64,000 nt of DNA from Plectosphaerella cucumerina (taxonomy: Eukaryota; Ascomycota; Sordariomycetes; Glomerellales; Plectosphaerellaceae), in NCBI GenBank assembly GCA_020746995.1, contig JAGPXD010000004.1:3348001-3412000 (forward strand), read 5' to 3'. The position numbers and the translations under genes are program-made. This document shows, one piece after another, positions 11,824 through 22,058 of this stretch. The notes beneath the pieces were generated by a model. The model was not told the origin of the DNA and did no database searches. It worked only from the letters and a program-made list of their open reading frames with translations. The stretch's first letter is position 1. Every line of letters begins with the position of its first letter.

Positions 11824-12830
11824 CCACGGTCGAGGAAGAATTTTCACCAAAAAAGAGGTGGCGTCTGCGAAATTTGAGGAGTGTTGCCTGAAGATGTGGC
11901 AGACTCTCCGTTCTGCGTGGCTTGGGCCTCATCTTGGGCATGGCCATCGGCATGGCAGACATGGCGTTCAGGCAACCTGCGAAGGCATCAATCAAACCAG
12001 GAAACGATAGCTCCCAAGGTAACATATCTTTAGACGAGGCTGGCTCTACAATATCACAAGAGCATATCGGTCAACACAGTGGCCTTTGGGTCATCTGACA
12101 CGACTGGTCCACGGTAGACGCCACTGTACCCCCTCGCCAACCTCCTTGAGTCGTTCCTCTCTTCCAGCCATCAAGGCAGTGGGGCCCCTTAGAAACATGC
12201 GTTTCTTGATTTGAGGCATGAAATCCTTGGTTCCACTGCCGCGACAACAGCTACCTATGTGAAAGAGTACTCGGGGGGCTGGTTTCCATGATGGGAGGCT
12301 TTGCCTCTGAAGGAGGTCTGTACTACCTGAAATCTACCTTGGGCTCTACGATGTTCATGTACACGTGATTTCGACGCCACGAAGTACCTCGCGTATGGAG
12401 GCGTCGTGGATAGTGACCGAGGGCCTGGGCTGCCGAAGATAGGTGAAGGACTCAACAGCATACAGATGCATCACCGGTGATGTCTTCAGTCTTCAGCTCG
12501 GACATCCATCACGACCATGCTACCATTGGTCAAGGAAACTTTCGTAAGGCTACCTGGCCGGCTCTTGAGGTGGTCAGCCGGATCGCGCGACCTCTGACAT
12601 TGGCGCCCATGGAGGCGGCGTCGCCTCAGAACGCCCCCTCAACCATGTGGCAACGAGAAAGGTCTGACAGTTGAACACAAGCCACAGAAAGTCCACTTAC
12701 CGCAACACAAAACCCGGGAGCAACCCGAGGTCGCCCCCCGTTTCCCCTCTTCCCCCGTCATCCCCACCTCTCACCACGTTTTCCCATCTGCCTCCCATTC
12801 AACCACCCTCTACTACCCAAATCTCCCATC
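11824..12830. other. Intergenic, divergent upstream region
   Basis: One kilobase between the small secreted-protein gene (-) and the 509-aa gene (+). The last 120 bases are C/T-rich, typical of a fungal leader. No gene or RNA is seen. Confidence 0.5.
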
Positions 12831-14412
12831 ATGTCGACGGATGACCGGTCCAAGAGTATTGGTGACGCCCTACCCGGGTTGTCGTCCCCGAACGGCACTC
12901 CCATCGCCGTTCTCAGGGCGTGGAGGGATACCCTCCTCGACCTCAACAGCCTCCTTGCCGCCAAGGGCTTCGAACCTCTCGAATCCAGGTCAACCTACGA
13001 GCTTCTCACTGCCATGAAGGGATACCCTGAAAAGATGCCGCACCGCCTCGCCATGATCGAATGGGCCTTTCATGCCTCGAACCTGTCGGGGGCGAACAAG
13101 CATATCAACCGCTACGGTGGGGCGTGGACCGAGTCGACGCGCCATTCATTCTGGTCCGAACAGTTTGACCGCACTTGCGACGTTGTTAAGAAGCTTCTCA
13201 GGGAGGAGCGGCTGAAGCTTGGTCCCCGGGAGCTTTCGTACGCGGTGCAGAAGGAGTATTCCTACTGGAGTTTTGCCCAGATGGAGCAGCACGTCCGTGT
13301 CAGGGCTCCCCTTAAGCAGGCTTCGGTATATGGAGGCGACAATGGTTGGGACGGGAGAAGCATTTGGAACCTTGTCAGGCGAGGTCCTTTGCCTGTCAAG
13401 GTTGAGCCCGACGTTTCGTCCCTTGGCAAGAGTAAGGAGACAAGAGACACGCCCGACGACGACATGGACGACCTCTTCTCTGAGGGACCTCATGACAACA
13501 ACGATGACGTTGAATCTGAAGGCTCAGACTGGGAGTGTGTCGCTACCCCCAGCAGCTCTTCCGTCCATCTCGACGACGAGGAGTACGAGTACATTCGAGT
13601 TTCCAAGCCCATCGACAAGGATGTCAAGAAATTCCAGGCCCCGAAGCCCTTTGAGCTAAATCCGAAGGGCGCTCAGGCCCCAGAGCCCATCGACGGTTAT
13701 TCCGTCGGAACCAACCGCATACCCTCGAAGAAGAGCCTGAAACTGGACAGGAGAAGCAGCAGGATGACGAGGAAGCCGATCTGGGAACCTCCCCAGGAGG
13801 AGCGGCAGTCGGCTGGCACCTTGGATCACGAGGATCTGTTCGGGTCACTCATCGCAGGCAGCACGCTGCCCGTCCATGAAGAAACCAGTGAGACCCGTCC
13901 GGCGGTCGAAGGCGCCGACTCCCCAGACTCGTGGCTCGATTCTGACCAGTGCTGCGAGCAGGTCATCTGCTGGTGCCAGCACAACCAGGTCTATAGAAGA
14001 ATGATCTTCGAAAACAAGGGCGTTGTCCCTGTCGAGGAATGGACGCGGTACTGGAACAGTGGTGGCAAAACTTCGCTCGAGCGGTGGCAGAAGCTTCTGG
14101 CCGACTTGGGTCAGAAGGGCGATTTCTCCAGCATCCTCAAGTGCAAGATGGTAAGCGTCGCTTCCTCCCTAGAAACAAATTACCGGACTAACACAAGAAT
14201 AGGCCCTGAAGCCGCTCCATGTCAACATTGGGCAGTTCCTAGGAGCCCAGAACAAGCCGCAGGACGTCATCTTGTTCAGCAGCGAGAGGCGGCTGGCGGC
14301 ATACACCTGTGTGCGTGGTGGCAAGATCTCGATGGCGGAGGCGAAGGAAGAGATTGAGGATTTCAGTGCCCTCAGAATCATGCTGGCCAAAGTCAAGCGG
14401 CACAGAAAGTAG
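12831..14412 (+). CDS. Conserved-type hypothetical protein, 509 aa
   Basis: Two exons, 12831-14150 and 14203-14412, joined by an intron GTAAGC...AATAG that keeps the frame (...ILKCKM/ALKPLHVNIGQF...). I do not recognise a family. The first 190 residues are predicted globular and helix-rich (WRDTLLDLNSLLAAKGFEPL, then several Trp- and Arg-rich segments). Residues about 200-270 are acidic and low in complexity (DTPDDDMDDLF, VESEGSDWECV). Residues about 360-509 form a second globular part containing CCEQVICWCQHNQVYRRM and ending in a Lys/Arg-rich tail. There is no signal peptide or membrane segment, so it is probably cytoplasmic or nuclear. The sharp codon bias toward C-ending codons and the clean intron support a real gene. 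Confidence 0.75.
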
Positions 14413-14605
14413 GGGCATGGCTTGGCTAGAGAAATGCTGTCCCAAGGAGTGCCGTATGTTCTGTCGAACGAATTAGGGGCGTTTAGGAAACTGGCGTTTG
14501 CACTTGAAATAGTCACCATTTCAGAACCCCTCACTGCAAAACGTAGAAAGCCTCGTGTCGCTTGTATTTGATGCAATTTGAAAAAAAACCACCCGTCCCC
14601 ATCCC

Positions 14606-16432
14606 TTAACTCCGAATCTCCCACAGGCGGATCTTTCCCACGTCGTTGCCGACAGCCAACAAGTCGCTGTTCCTCCCAAAGGCCACGCACGTCACCCTTC
14701 CGAGGGGCGTGTTCTCCGTCGGCCAGTTGCGGTAGACGGTGCAGCTGGGCAGGTGGACGAGGCGCAGCGCGTCCTTCTTCTGGTGGCTGCCAAAGGCCAG
14801 CAGCTGGCCGTCGGGCGAGAACGCGAGGACCGTGATGGACGTGACGAGCTGCTCGAGGCGCTTGGTGGGTTCGGGGTTCTCCTTGAATACGAGGGCGTCG
14901 GCGTCGTCCGGGTCCGCGGCGCTAGCGTCCCGCGTGATGAGCTCGTTGCGGTCGTAGATGTTGGCGACGCCAGAGCTTGAGCCGACGACGACCCAGCGGT
15001 CGCCTCCCAATGCGGCAGGGCCGTGGTGTCCACCGAGGGCAATGACGAGGCCGCCAACGCAGCCCTCGTCGCGCCAGATGCCGAGGAAGCGGCGGCGCTC
15101 CATGCTGTACTCGCCGACGGAACCATCGCGTCCCAGCACGGTCATGCCGTCTCCCGAGGCCCACCACGCAAACCCAGCGATACCGTGCCTGCTGTCCATA
15201 CGCGCGGCGGCAATCCACTGGCGCGACGCGACGCTGACGACGTTGACGATACCGCCGCCCTTCTTGGTCGTGGCAACAATGCCCATGTACCGTCCGCACG
15301 GGCTGAGGCGGAAGCTCTCCATCGAGCGGTGCTCGAGACGATGGCCCTGGACCTGCGTCGTCTTCTGGACGACGCCCGACTGGAGGTCCCAGCTGTGGAA
15401 GTAGCGCCGGCGGCCGGCGAAGAAGATCTGGTCGCCCTGGGGGTACAGGAACTCTGCGCGCCGGACGTCGACCTGCTTGGCCTGGACGGATGTGAGGAGC
15501 GGGTTCGGCGTCGGGTGCGCGGTGGGGTTGATGTGGTGGAGGAAGAGGACCGAGGAGACGCTGGCGGAGAGGAGGACGGGGTACTCGGGGTGGAAGGAGA
15601 GGTTGGACACGGCGGCCTTGTGCTGGTCGGGGATGGGCCGTGTGCGCTGAATGTCGATGACTTCGGGCCGGAGGCGCTGCTTCTTCTTGTCGGCGCCGCC
15701 GCGGCCGGCGAGCGTGCGGACGTCGCGGAGGAGCTTTTCGAGTGGTGCCGCCGAGAGATCGTCACCGCCCTCGTCGCCTTCTTCTTCCGAGCTGTCGGAG
15801 CTGATGTCTTCGGACGCTGCCGCCGACGACCGCCTCCTGCGCTTCGCCGGCCGGCCTTCAGACTCCTTTGCCCACTTTGGCAGCGGGTTGAGCACGACGA
15901 ATTGCCGCCTCAGACGCTCGGCGTACTCTGCGCCGCTGACGACGTCCTCATCGGCCGAGATGCGCAGCTTGCGCAGCCGCGACACACCCGCCAGGGAAAC
16001 GGTGAGCCTCTCGTCATCGCTGTCCTGCCACGCAGGCGCCTCGGCGTTCTTGTTCTCTGCAGATGCGGCGGCCTTGCCGGCAGCTTTCCCGGGTGCCGCC
16101 GGGGCAGCGGCGTCGATGAAGAAGAGGTCTGCGTCGTCGACTGCGTCGAGCCCAGAGCCATCGGCGGCCTTGTCGAGCTGTGCCTCGCGCTCAAGGAGTT
16201 CCAGGTCGCCAAATGTATCATTCTTGAAGAGCTGCTCGCGGAATGTGGCCTTGCTTCCGAGCACTAGGCGCTCGAGCTCCTCCTCTTCTGCATCTTTCGC
16301 GGTGACGGTGGCATCCTTCTTTGCGAGGAGCTTCGCGGTGAACTCGTCGTCGGAATCGGAGTCGGAGTTGCTTGCCGAGTCGTCATACGGCGACTCGTCG
16401 GAGAAGGCTTCGAAATCGTCCTTGTCGGCCAT
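14606..16432 (-). CDS. UTP18: U3 snoRNA-associated protein Utp18 (WD40, SSU processome)
   Basis: A single exon of 608 aa. The N-terminal third is acidic and low in complexity (FEAFSDESPYDDSASNSDSD and later SSDSSEEEGDEGGDD), with a Lys/Arg cluster GRPAKRRRRSS typical of nucleolar proteins. From about residue 255 to the end the protein shows WD-type repeats, including YFHSWDLQSG, VVSVASRQWIAAARMDS, VLGRDGSVGEYSM and finally LLAVGNDVGKIRLWEIRS. This order matches Utp18, a component of the small-subunit processome needed for early 18S rRNA processing, where it also recruits the exosome-linked helicase. The start at 16432 (MADKDDFEAF) was chosen over an in-frame ATG at 16570, because the extra 46 residues are low in complexity and look like leader. 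It is convergent with the 509-aa gene, 190 bases apart. Confidence 0.88.
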   Translation of the reverse strand: MADKDDFEAFSDESPYDDSASNSDSDSDDEFTAKLLAKKDATVTAKDAEEEELERLVLGSKATFREQLFKNDTFGDLELLEREAQLDKAADGSGLDAVDDADLFFIDAAAPAAPGKAAGKAAASAENKNAEAPAWQDSDDERLTVSLAGVSRLRKLRISADEDVVSGAEYAERLRRQFVVLNPLPKWAKESEGRPAKRRRRSSAAASEDISSDSSEEEGDEGGDDLSAAPLEKLLRDVRTLAGRGGADKKKQRLRPEVIDIQRTRPIPDQHKAAVSNLSFHPEYPVLLSASVSSVLFLHHINPTAHPTPNPLLTSVQAKQVDVRRAEFLYPQGDQIFFAGRRRYFHSWDLQSGVVQKTTQVQGHRLEHRSMESFRLSPCGRYMGIVATTKKGGGIVNVVSVASRQWIAAARMDSRHGIAGFAWWASGDGMTVLGRDGSVGEYSMERRRFLGIWRDEGCVGGLVIALGGHHGPAALGGDRWVVVGSSSGVANIYDRNELITRDASAADPDDADALVFKENPEPTKRLEQLVTSITVLAFSPDGQLLAFGSHQKKDALRLVHLPSCTVYRNWPTENTPLGRVTCVAFGRNSDLLAVGNDVGKIRLWEIRS

Positions 16433-16864
16433 TGTGGGTGTCGGGGGGTGGGAGGTCGACGTTGGGGGCGATTGGGCACTTTCCGACTGTGAAGCTGCTT
16501 CCGCTTGTAGCTGGGCCGCACTTTTCCAGAGGTGCGTCCAGGAATTTTTTTCGGCGGCGTAGCCTTGCATGGTGGGAGGGGTAGCTCATTGGTGGGGAGG
16601 GGGGCACGTCCAAGACATCTCGCGAATCAGAGGGGTCTCTAGTGGTAAGGCTGAGTCCCACAAAAAGTACGTTCGTACTTCGTCCCTGGCAGCTCACCGT
16701 TAGACGAACACCATCACGCATCACGACCAATGCTCTTCATTACCGTCAAGCTCTCAGACACTGCAACGAATGTATTCACACCTAAAATATCCCCGGAAAT
16801 AGACCCTCCCATTCTCACACATTCCACGCCAGCTCCTAGCCTCCTCCTGCCATCGACCTCCCCC
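16433..16864. other. Intergenic between Utp18 and DUF1996 genes
   Basis: This holds the promoter of the Utp18 gene and the 3' region of the DUF1996 gene, both on the minus strand. Nothing else is seen. Confidence 0.5.
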
Positions 16865-18313
16865 CTACAGACACTGCGAGTAGTAATCGTTCTGTCTCTG
16901 GCACGTGTACGGAGCCACGCACTGCGTCGCGCCAGTCCAGCCTCTCCCACCGCACTGGCCCCAGCGCTGTGCCTGACCGCCGCCTCCCGAGGGGGGTGGC
17001 TGTCCAACAGGGGGCTGCGTCGGCGGCTGTCCGACCGGAGGCTGCGTAGGAGGCGGACCTCCCGCGACGGGGGGCGAGGTCCCAGTGATAGGGTTGTCGC
17101 CGGGAAGCGCCCTGAATGCTGTGACGGCTTGTCAGTACATCTCCAGAGTCTGATAGTACCTAGGTAAGAACTCACGTCCGTCAATGTCCTCGCCGCCAAA
17201 GCTCGGCAGCTTGCACTGGTTTGCCTGCTGCACGGTCTGGGTCCTCAGCTCGGGACAGGCAACGTTACAGCGTGCGTTCATCGCACGCTGCAGCGCATCC
17301 CCGCGCCAGCCGAACATGTAATCACCATGCTGGCCATATCCGGTCCTGTTTTCCGTTAGCACGCATCCATCGGGGAGCAGAAGCAGACTCACACATCGCC
17401 CATACTGAACACAAACGGCTGCGTCCCATCCTCAGGCCACTCAGCGCGGTTGTTGAACCTTCGCGTATCCCACATGATCTCAAAGAACAGCTGCGGGATC
17501 TTGACAGGATGAGTCGACGGGCATGGCGCGTTCGTCTCAAACGTGCCCCCCACAGGGTACGCAACATGGCTCTTGTGATCAGCGCTATCGAGGTTCACCC
17601 CGTCCCAGCACGTAGGGAAGAAGAGGTTCGTCCGGATCCCGCCAGGGCACGGCTTGTTCGGGAAGCTCCTCGTGTCGGAGCCCGTGCCAGGCGCGCCGCC
17701 GCCGCCGCCAAAATTGGCCTCGAAGCAGCGGAAGCTCGACTGCTGCTGGTCGCGCGTGTTGCGGTCCTCGCGGAGGAACGGGTTTCCGACGAGCATGCGG
17801 AAGCCCGGCGCAAAGGCAGTGACGCGGCTGCGGTCGTAGGGGGGGATGTAGTAGATTGTCATGCCGCCGTCGGCGCCCTCGAGGAATTGGTTGGCGAACT
17901 GGGGGACGCGGATGAGCGTGCCGTTGCGGGCGCGGAAGTACATGTTGGCTGTCCAGTAGTTGGAGAAATTCTCGCTGAAGGTGCAGGTCGTGCAGGTGCT
18001 GGTGGAGGGGAGGTCGAGGGACTGCGGCATGCTGGGCCTGAAGGCGTTCTACAGAGGTGTAAGCTTGAGGTGGATGTGGACGGCTCAGGGGCGGACCTAC
18101 ACCGCCGGCGATCTGGTGGACGTGGCCGGAGGGGGACATGCCCGGCTGGACGAGGCTGTGGTGTTGTTAGTCTGTGATGTCTGTAAGGTTTGTGGATGTT
18201 TGGACTTACGGGTCAAGACGGTCGATGAGGAGGCGGGAGCAGGAGAACCGAAGCATCTCCTGCGCCGCTGCGCTAGTGGCGACGGCCAACACGGCCAGGG
18301 ACTTGATGAGCAT
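16865..18313 (-). CDS. Secreted DUF1996 protein with C-terminal CBM1 cellulose-binding module
   Basis: Five exons: 18313-18210, 18155-18101, 18048-17393, 17345-17176 and 17118-16865, giving 412 aa. All introns are GT-AG and 47-57 bases long. Exon 1 encodes a signal peptide (MLIKSLAVLAVATSAAA). Residues about 20-290 are a DUF1996 domain: the family's LRFSCSRLLIDRLDPLV and HVHQIAGGNAF near the start, then FFPTCWDGVNLDS and DHKSHVAYP. After a Pro/Gly/Thr/Gln linker containing two PPVGQPP units, the last exon encodes a 34-residue CBM1 with the canonical WGQCGGRGWTG, TC and YYSQCL elements. CBM1 binds crystalline cellulose, so the protein should act outside the cell on plant cell wall. The biochemical activity of DUF1996 is not known to me. 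The CBM1 exon is easy to miss because it has no ATG of its own. Confidence 0.9.
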
Positions 18314-18400
18314 TCTGAGATCTCTCTGTGATAGATGCTTAGGAGTGTCGAGTCTGTCTGGGCTGTCATCCCTCTCGCCATTCTCCTACTTCCTGGGCTC

Positions 18401-18410
18401 GTATTTATAT
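18401..18410 (-). promoter_or_regulatory. TATA box of the DUF1996-CBM1 gene
   Basis: The minus strand reads ATATAAATAC 88-97 bases upstream of the start codon at 18313. Sequence and spacing fit a TATA box in a strongly inducible fungal promoter. Confidence 0.6.
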
Positions 18411-19714
18411 GAATTGCGTCGTCCTCCTCGTCCTCTACATCATTCACAACAACCTCCTCTCGTCAACACGGAGGCTCCACGCCCCGAGGTCGTCCGCAAA
18501 GCCTGGTTGTCAAACCCATCAACTCTGGAACAGACTGTCAAAAACATATTGCTTCCCCTCCAAGAGCCCGGGACCAGACTCTCCCATCCGGCTGCCAGCC
18601 GAACCACCGCCTATCACGATATCCCACCAGAACAACTCATCACCTCGAGGTTCCACCCGCCATGAGCCTTCGATATTGATCCCTCGCCGGAGCAATGCCC
18701 AAGGGGCGGGGGGAAAAAGTCGTCCGTCCACATTGGTCCGCCCCCCGGTCCGGTCTCCGAAGCCTGCAGGTGCCAGAGGGCGCGTGGGGAGCAAATCCGG
18801 GGGCGGCCCTCTCGCATGGCGTTTTTTACTTTGCAGGTCAGCAGGCCATATCGGGCGTCGGCGATTTTTGGGAGGCACGGCATTGGGTCCTCGCGTAGGC
18901 AGGCGAGGTGTGGGCGTTGCATGGGCCATGGAGACAGAACGGCATGGAGTTGCATCGTCTGTCGATGTCGAACTGCCAAGGAGCTGTGCATAACCGGCTT
19001 GCGGGGTCTGTTCAGGCTAAAGACGATTGCCGGTGGGTAAAATGGCCGAGTGGCCTGCCAGACGTGTCGAGAACATCCGGAATGGAAGGACCGTCGTGTG
19101 AGACCTTCTGCTTTAGGATGAAGAGGATGAATGGGGCGGCCGAGATTGGCATGGGGGTAGGGGATGCAAGGCTACCATAGGAGGCGAGATGGTAGGATGT
19201 CACGATGGCTTCCAGCTGGAGGCGTGCTTCGGACATGTCCGGGGAGCGGCCGGTCTTTCTTGGGTCTCTGCAGTGGTTCGCAACGAAGACCAACCGGAAA
19301 CAAAGCCCCAGCCTTTTTCTCAGATGTTTGTGACGCCCGTTCACTTCAGTCTGCGTCTCGACGGCTTTCCGCTGAAGAGGGGTAGCATCGAACCGGTGGA
19401 GGGCATCGACACAACGGCGACAGGATGCCCCGGGAAGAGCCCGGTGCCATACACCCGCCACCGCCTCTATCTTTGGAGCAGCCTGATAGCACTCGTGGTA
19501 TTACTATCGACTTGGCCGGCATGTGGGGGGCGTTCATGTCTGCGCGAGCCGTCACACGGGCGGTCCATCACGGCCTGCCCTCTTCGCGCGCGATGGGTGG
19601 CGGAGGGTGGTCGGTCTCCGATGAACCCGCGGAACCAGCAACACATCAGAGAGACGGCACCGTGTGAGCAGATAGAAGTGCAAACGGAGATTCATGATTA
19701 GATTGCTGCCGATA
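18411..19714. other. Intergenic
   Basis: This is the upstream region of the DUF1996-CBM1 gene plus the 3' region of the glycosyltransferase gene. I see no coding frame with support, no RNA gene and no repeat. Confidence 0.5.
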
Positions 19715-21264
19715 TTACCACACTCTGGTGATGCTCGCCCGCACCCATTGGACCTTGGGGCAAGAGTGGTCGGACCGCCACTTGTCAATGCGTTCTGGCA
19801 TCCAGCCGCTCACGTACTTTTCCTGCTGCAAGCCTAGGGTGCCGGTTGACTCGGGCTTCCGAGCAAGGCCGTGCATGAAGGACCTTGCCAGCGTGCACTC
19901 CTCGCCGTGGTGTGTCCACTGGGCGCAGCGAGTGTTGGACTGGCACGCGGCGAGGCAGTCGGGGGCCGTCTTGGCAGCGGACGCCTTTGCGTCGTTGTCG
20001 ATCTTCTTCCAGCTTCTGCTGAACTTTCCCCAGCTGCCGTTGTCCCAGTCCTCAACTGCGCCGGCGACCTCGACGCGTTTGAAGTCGTAGAGGTCGCGGT
20101 GGAGAAGCGGCATCTGGTGAAGGTTAGTGATCAGCCGTTAACAAAGGGTGGAAGATGACTGACGTCTTGCTGCCGTCGCTCCGTCTCCCACTTCCACAGG
20201 TCGATGACATCTTCATGCTTCGTTTTGTGGAGGGTGAGGATGGGCTGACACCAGTAGTCCTCGGAGAACGCAAGGCCATGGGCCGGGTGCGGGTTGAACA
20301 TGGGCCAGAAACCGCTGACGGGGATGCCAGCGAAGTAGAGGGCCCAGCCGAGGACGCTGTCACCACAGCAGTCTTCGACGACGTGGTCGGCCCACTGCTC
20401 TGAGAGGGGAGCGTCGGTGTACTCGCCATCAGTGCCGACCTTGCGCTCGAGGAACTTCTTCATAGCGCCGCGGCTCATGACGATTCCAGGGCCTCCGTTG
20501 GCAAAGTACGAGCGAGCCCCTGAGTCTGGCCTCTTGCGGCCGCGGCTGGGCGAGCCGATATACAAGGGGTGATCGGGGTCGAATTTGTCAAGGAAGCGAA
20601 GCATGTTGTCCCAGAAGATGTAGGTATCTGCTTCGTAGAAGACATACCATGGGCGCTCCGGGCGCATCTTCCATGCGCGCTCGATCATGGGGAGGAACTT
20701 GTACTTGTCGAGTACCTTTCCGTTGATGGACGTGTCGGGCCGCCCTGTGAGCTGCTCTTTTCTGAGAGCATCATAGTTCTTGCGAAACTCGCTCGACTCC
20801 TGGCGATAGAACTGCGAAACATCGGCGAGCACGTCGATGGAGACGTGGTCCTTCGTGACGTCCTCAGTAGTATCAGAGAAGATAATGAGGTTGTCGAGAC
20901 AAGCGGACACGCTGTTCAGCTGTGCTTCCAGTGCAGGCTTGCCGACATCGCTATGGCCAATGCGCAGGATGGGCTGGATGGTCTGTAGCACCTCTCGCGG
21001 AAAGGAGCGGCACAGCTCCTCGGTGGTCTTGCCGGTGGTGTTCTGGGACACGGGGTAGAAGAGGCTGGACGTCTGCCACTCGAAGAACTCGGTCTTCTTG
21101 CGATATGACGAGGGGCGCGGCGTGAGAAAAATACGCGGATCGGGCTGGCGTGTCAGGTAGAGGACTGTGCCGTATGTGACGAGGGCGAGGACCAGGAGGA
21201 CGACGCAGAACGAGGCCCGCCGCCTGTGGCAGCGGAAGTTGGCGCACGCCAGTAGGCCTTGCAT
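19715..21264 (-). CDS. Type II membrane glycosyltransferase, GT31-like, with PAN-like C-terminus
   Basis: Two exons, 21264-20164 and 20113-19715, with an intron GTCAGT...CACCAG; 499 aa. A short cytoplasmic Arg-rich head is followed by one transmembrane helix (about residues 18-38, CVVLLVLALVTYGTVLYL), the type II topology of Golgi transferases. The catalytic domain spans about 80-365 and contains WYVFYEADTYIFWDNMLRFL, with EAD in place of the usual DxD metal motif, followed by LYIGSPS, FANGGPGIVMSRGAM and EDCCGDSVLGWAL, all hallmarks of the fungal GT31-type (core-1 galactosyltransferase-like) family. Exon 2 carries a Cys-rich segment (CLAACQSNTRCAQW...ECTL) resembling a PAN/apple module. The start at 21264 is the first ATG; the frame is open upstream but lacks one. 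The sugar donor and acceptor are unknown. Confidence 0.82.
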
Positions 21265-22058
21265 GGGCGAGGTCACTTCCCCGCGTGCATCGGCGAGGGC
21301 GAGATGGAAGCGATGCGACGCCTGGTGCGTTGGTGAGAGTCGAGGTGAGATGAGTGACGAAAACCGCGATTGGGCACGGGCCAGCAGCTTATCTCCGTCT
21401 GGAGGTGTCGTCGGGGTATGTCCGTCTGGGGTCTCGATGAGCAAGGGAGGTTAACGAGGGATAAGCGAGTCGGAACCTTGGAAGTGTTGACAAGCGACTT
21501 CAAGTTCGTAGATGGCTGAAGATGATGCAAAGCGAGTACATAAGTCAGACAGAAGGCGGAGCTTGAAGTCGATGATGACGGTCGGAGTACCGCATCATAG
21601 CAGGCAACAGACATTCGGGTATTGATCCATTGAGAGCGAAGGATCACAGCTTGGCAGCCCAGTGCCACGCCGTTCCACTGTGGTTGCTGCGATCGTTGCA
21701 ACGGCTTGGCCTGATTGGCTCTGCCAGTCGCACCTGCCCAAAAGGACGCCACGGAGTCCCCTTTCTGGGCGGTGCAGGGCGTTAATGCTTGAACGATGGG
21801 AAGGCGCAGGGCAGCGCAAATGTCTTGGACTAAGACGCCAGTGACCCACTGAACGCATCATTGGCTCGCCCGCCCCTGAGCGCGCTACGCCAAGCACTGT
21901 CCGGGGCAGGTGCCAAGTGCCGGCTGATTGCTCCTTCCATGTCCTCATGGTGCTTCACCAGAGACACTGAGTTTCTCAATGACGAGGTTGAGCTCCGGGC
22001 TAGGGACTAACACTTCGTTTTCATACTTGTTCCATCGAAGAAAGCTCCCGATCTCTGA
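21265..22058. other. Intergenic upstream of the glycosyltransferase
   Basis: The glycosyltransferase frame stays open for another 60 codons but without an ATG, so this is leader or promoter. No other feature is seen. Confidence 0.5.

Noticed and set aside
15023..16267. A 414-codon open frame on the plus strand antisense to Utp18
   Set aside because: It is the mirror of a GC-rich coding gene; its translation lacks domains and the minus strand carries the clear WD40 protein.
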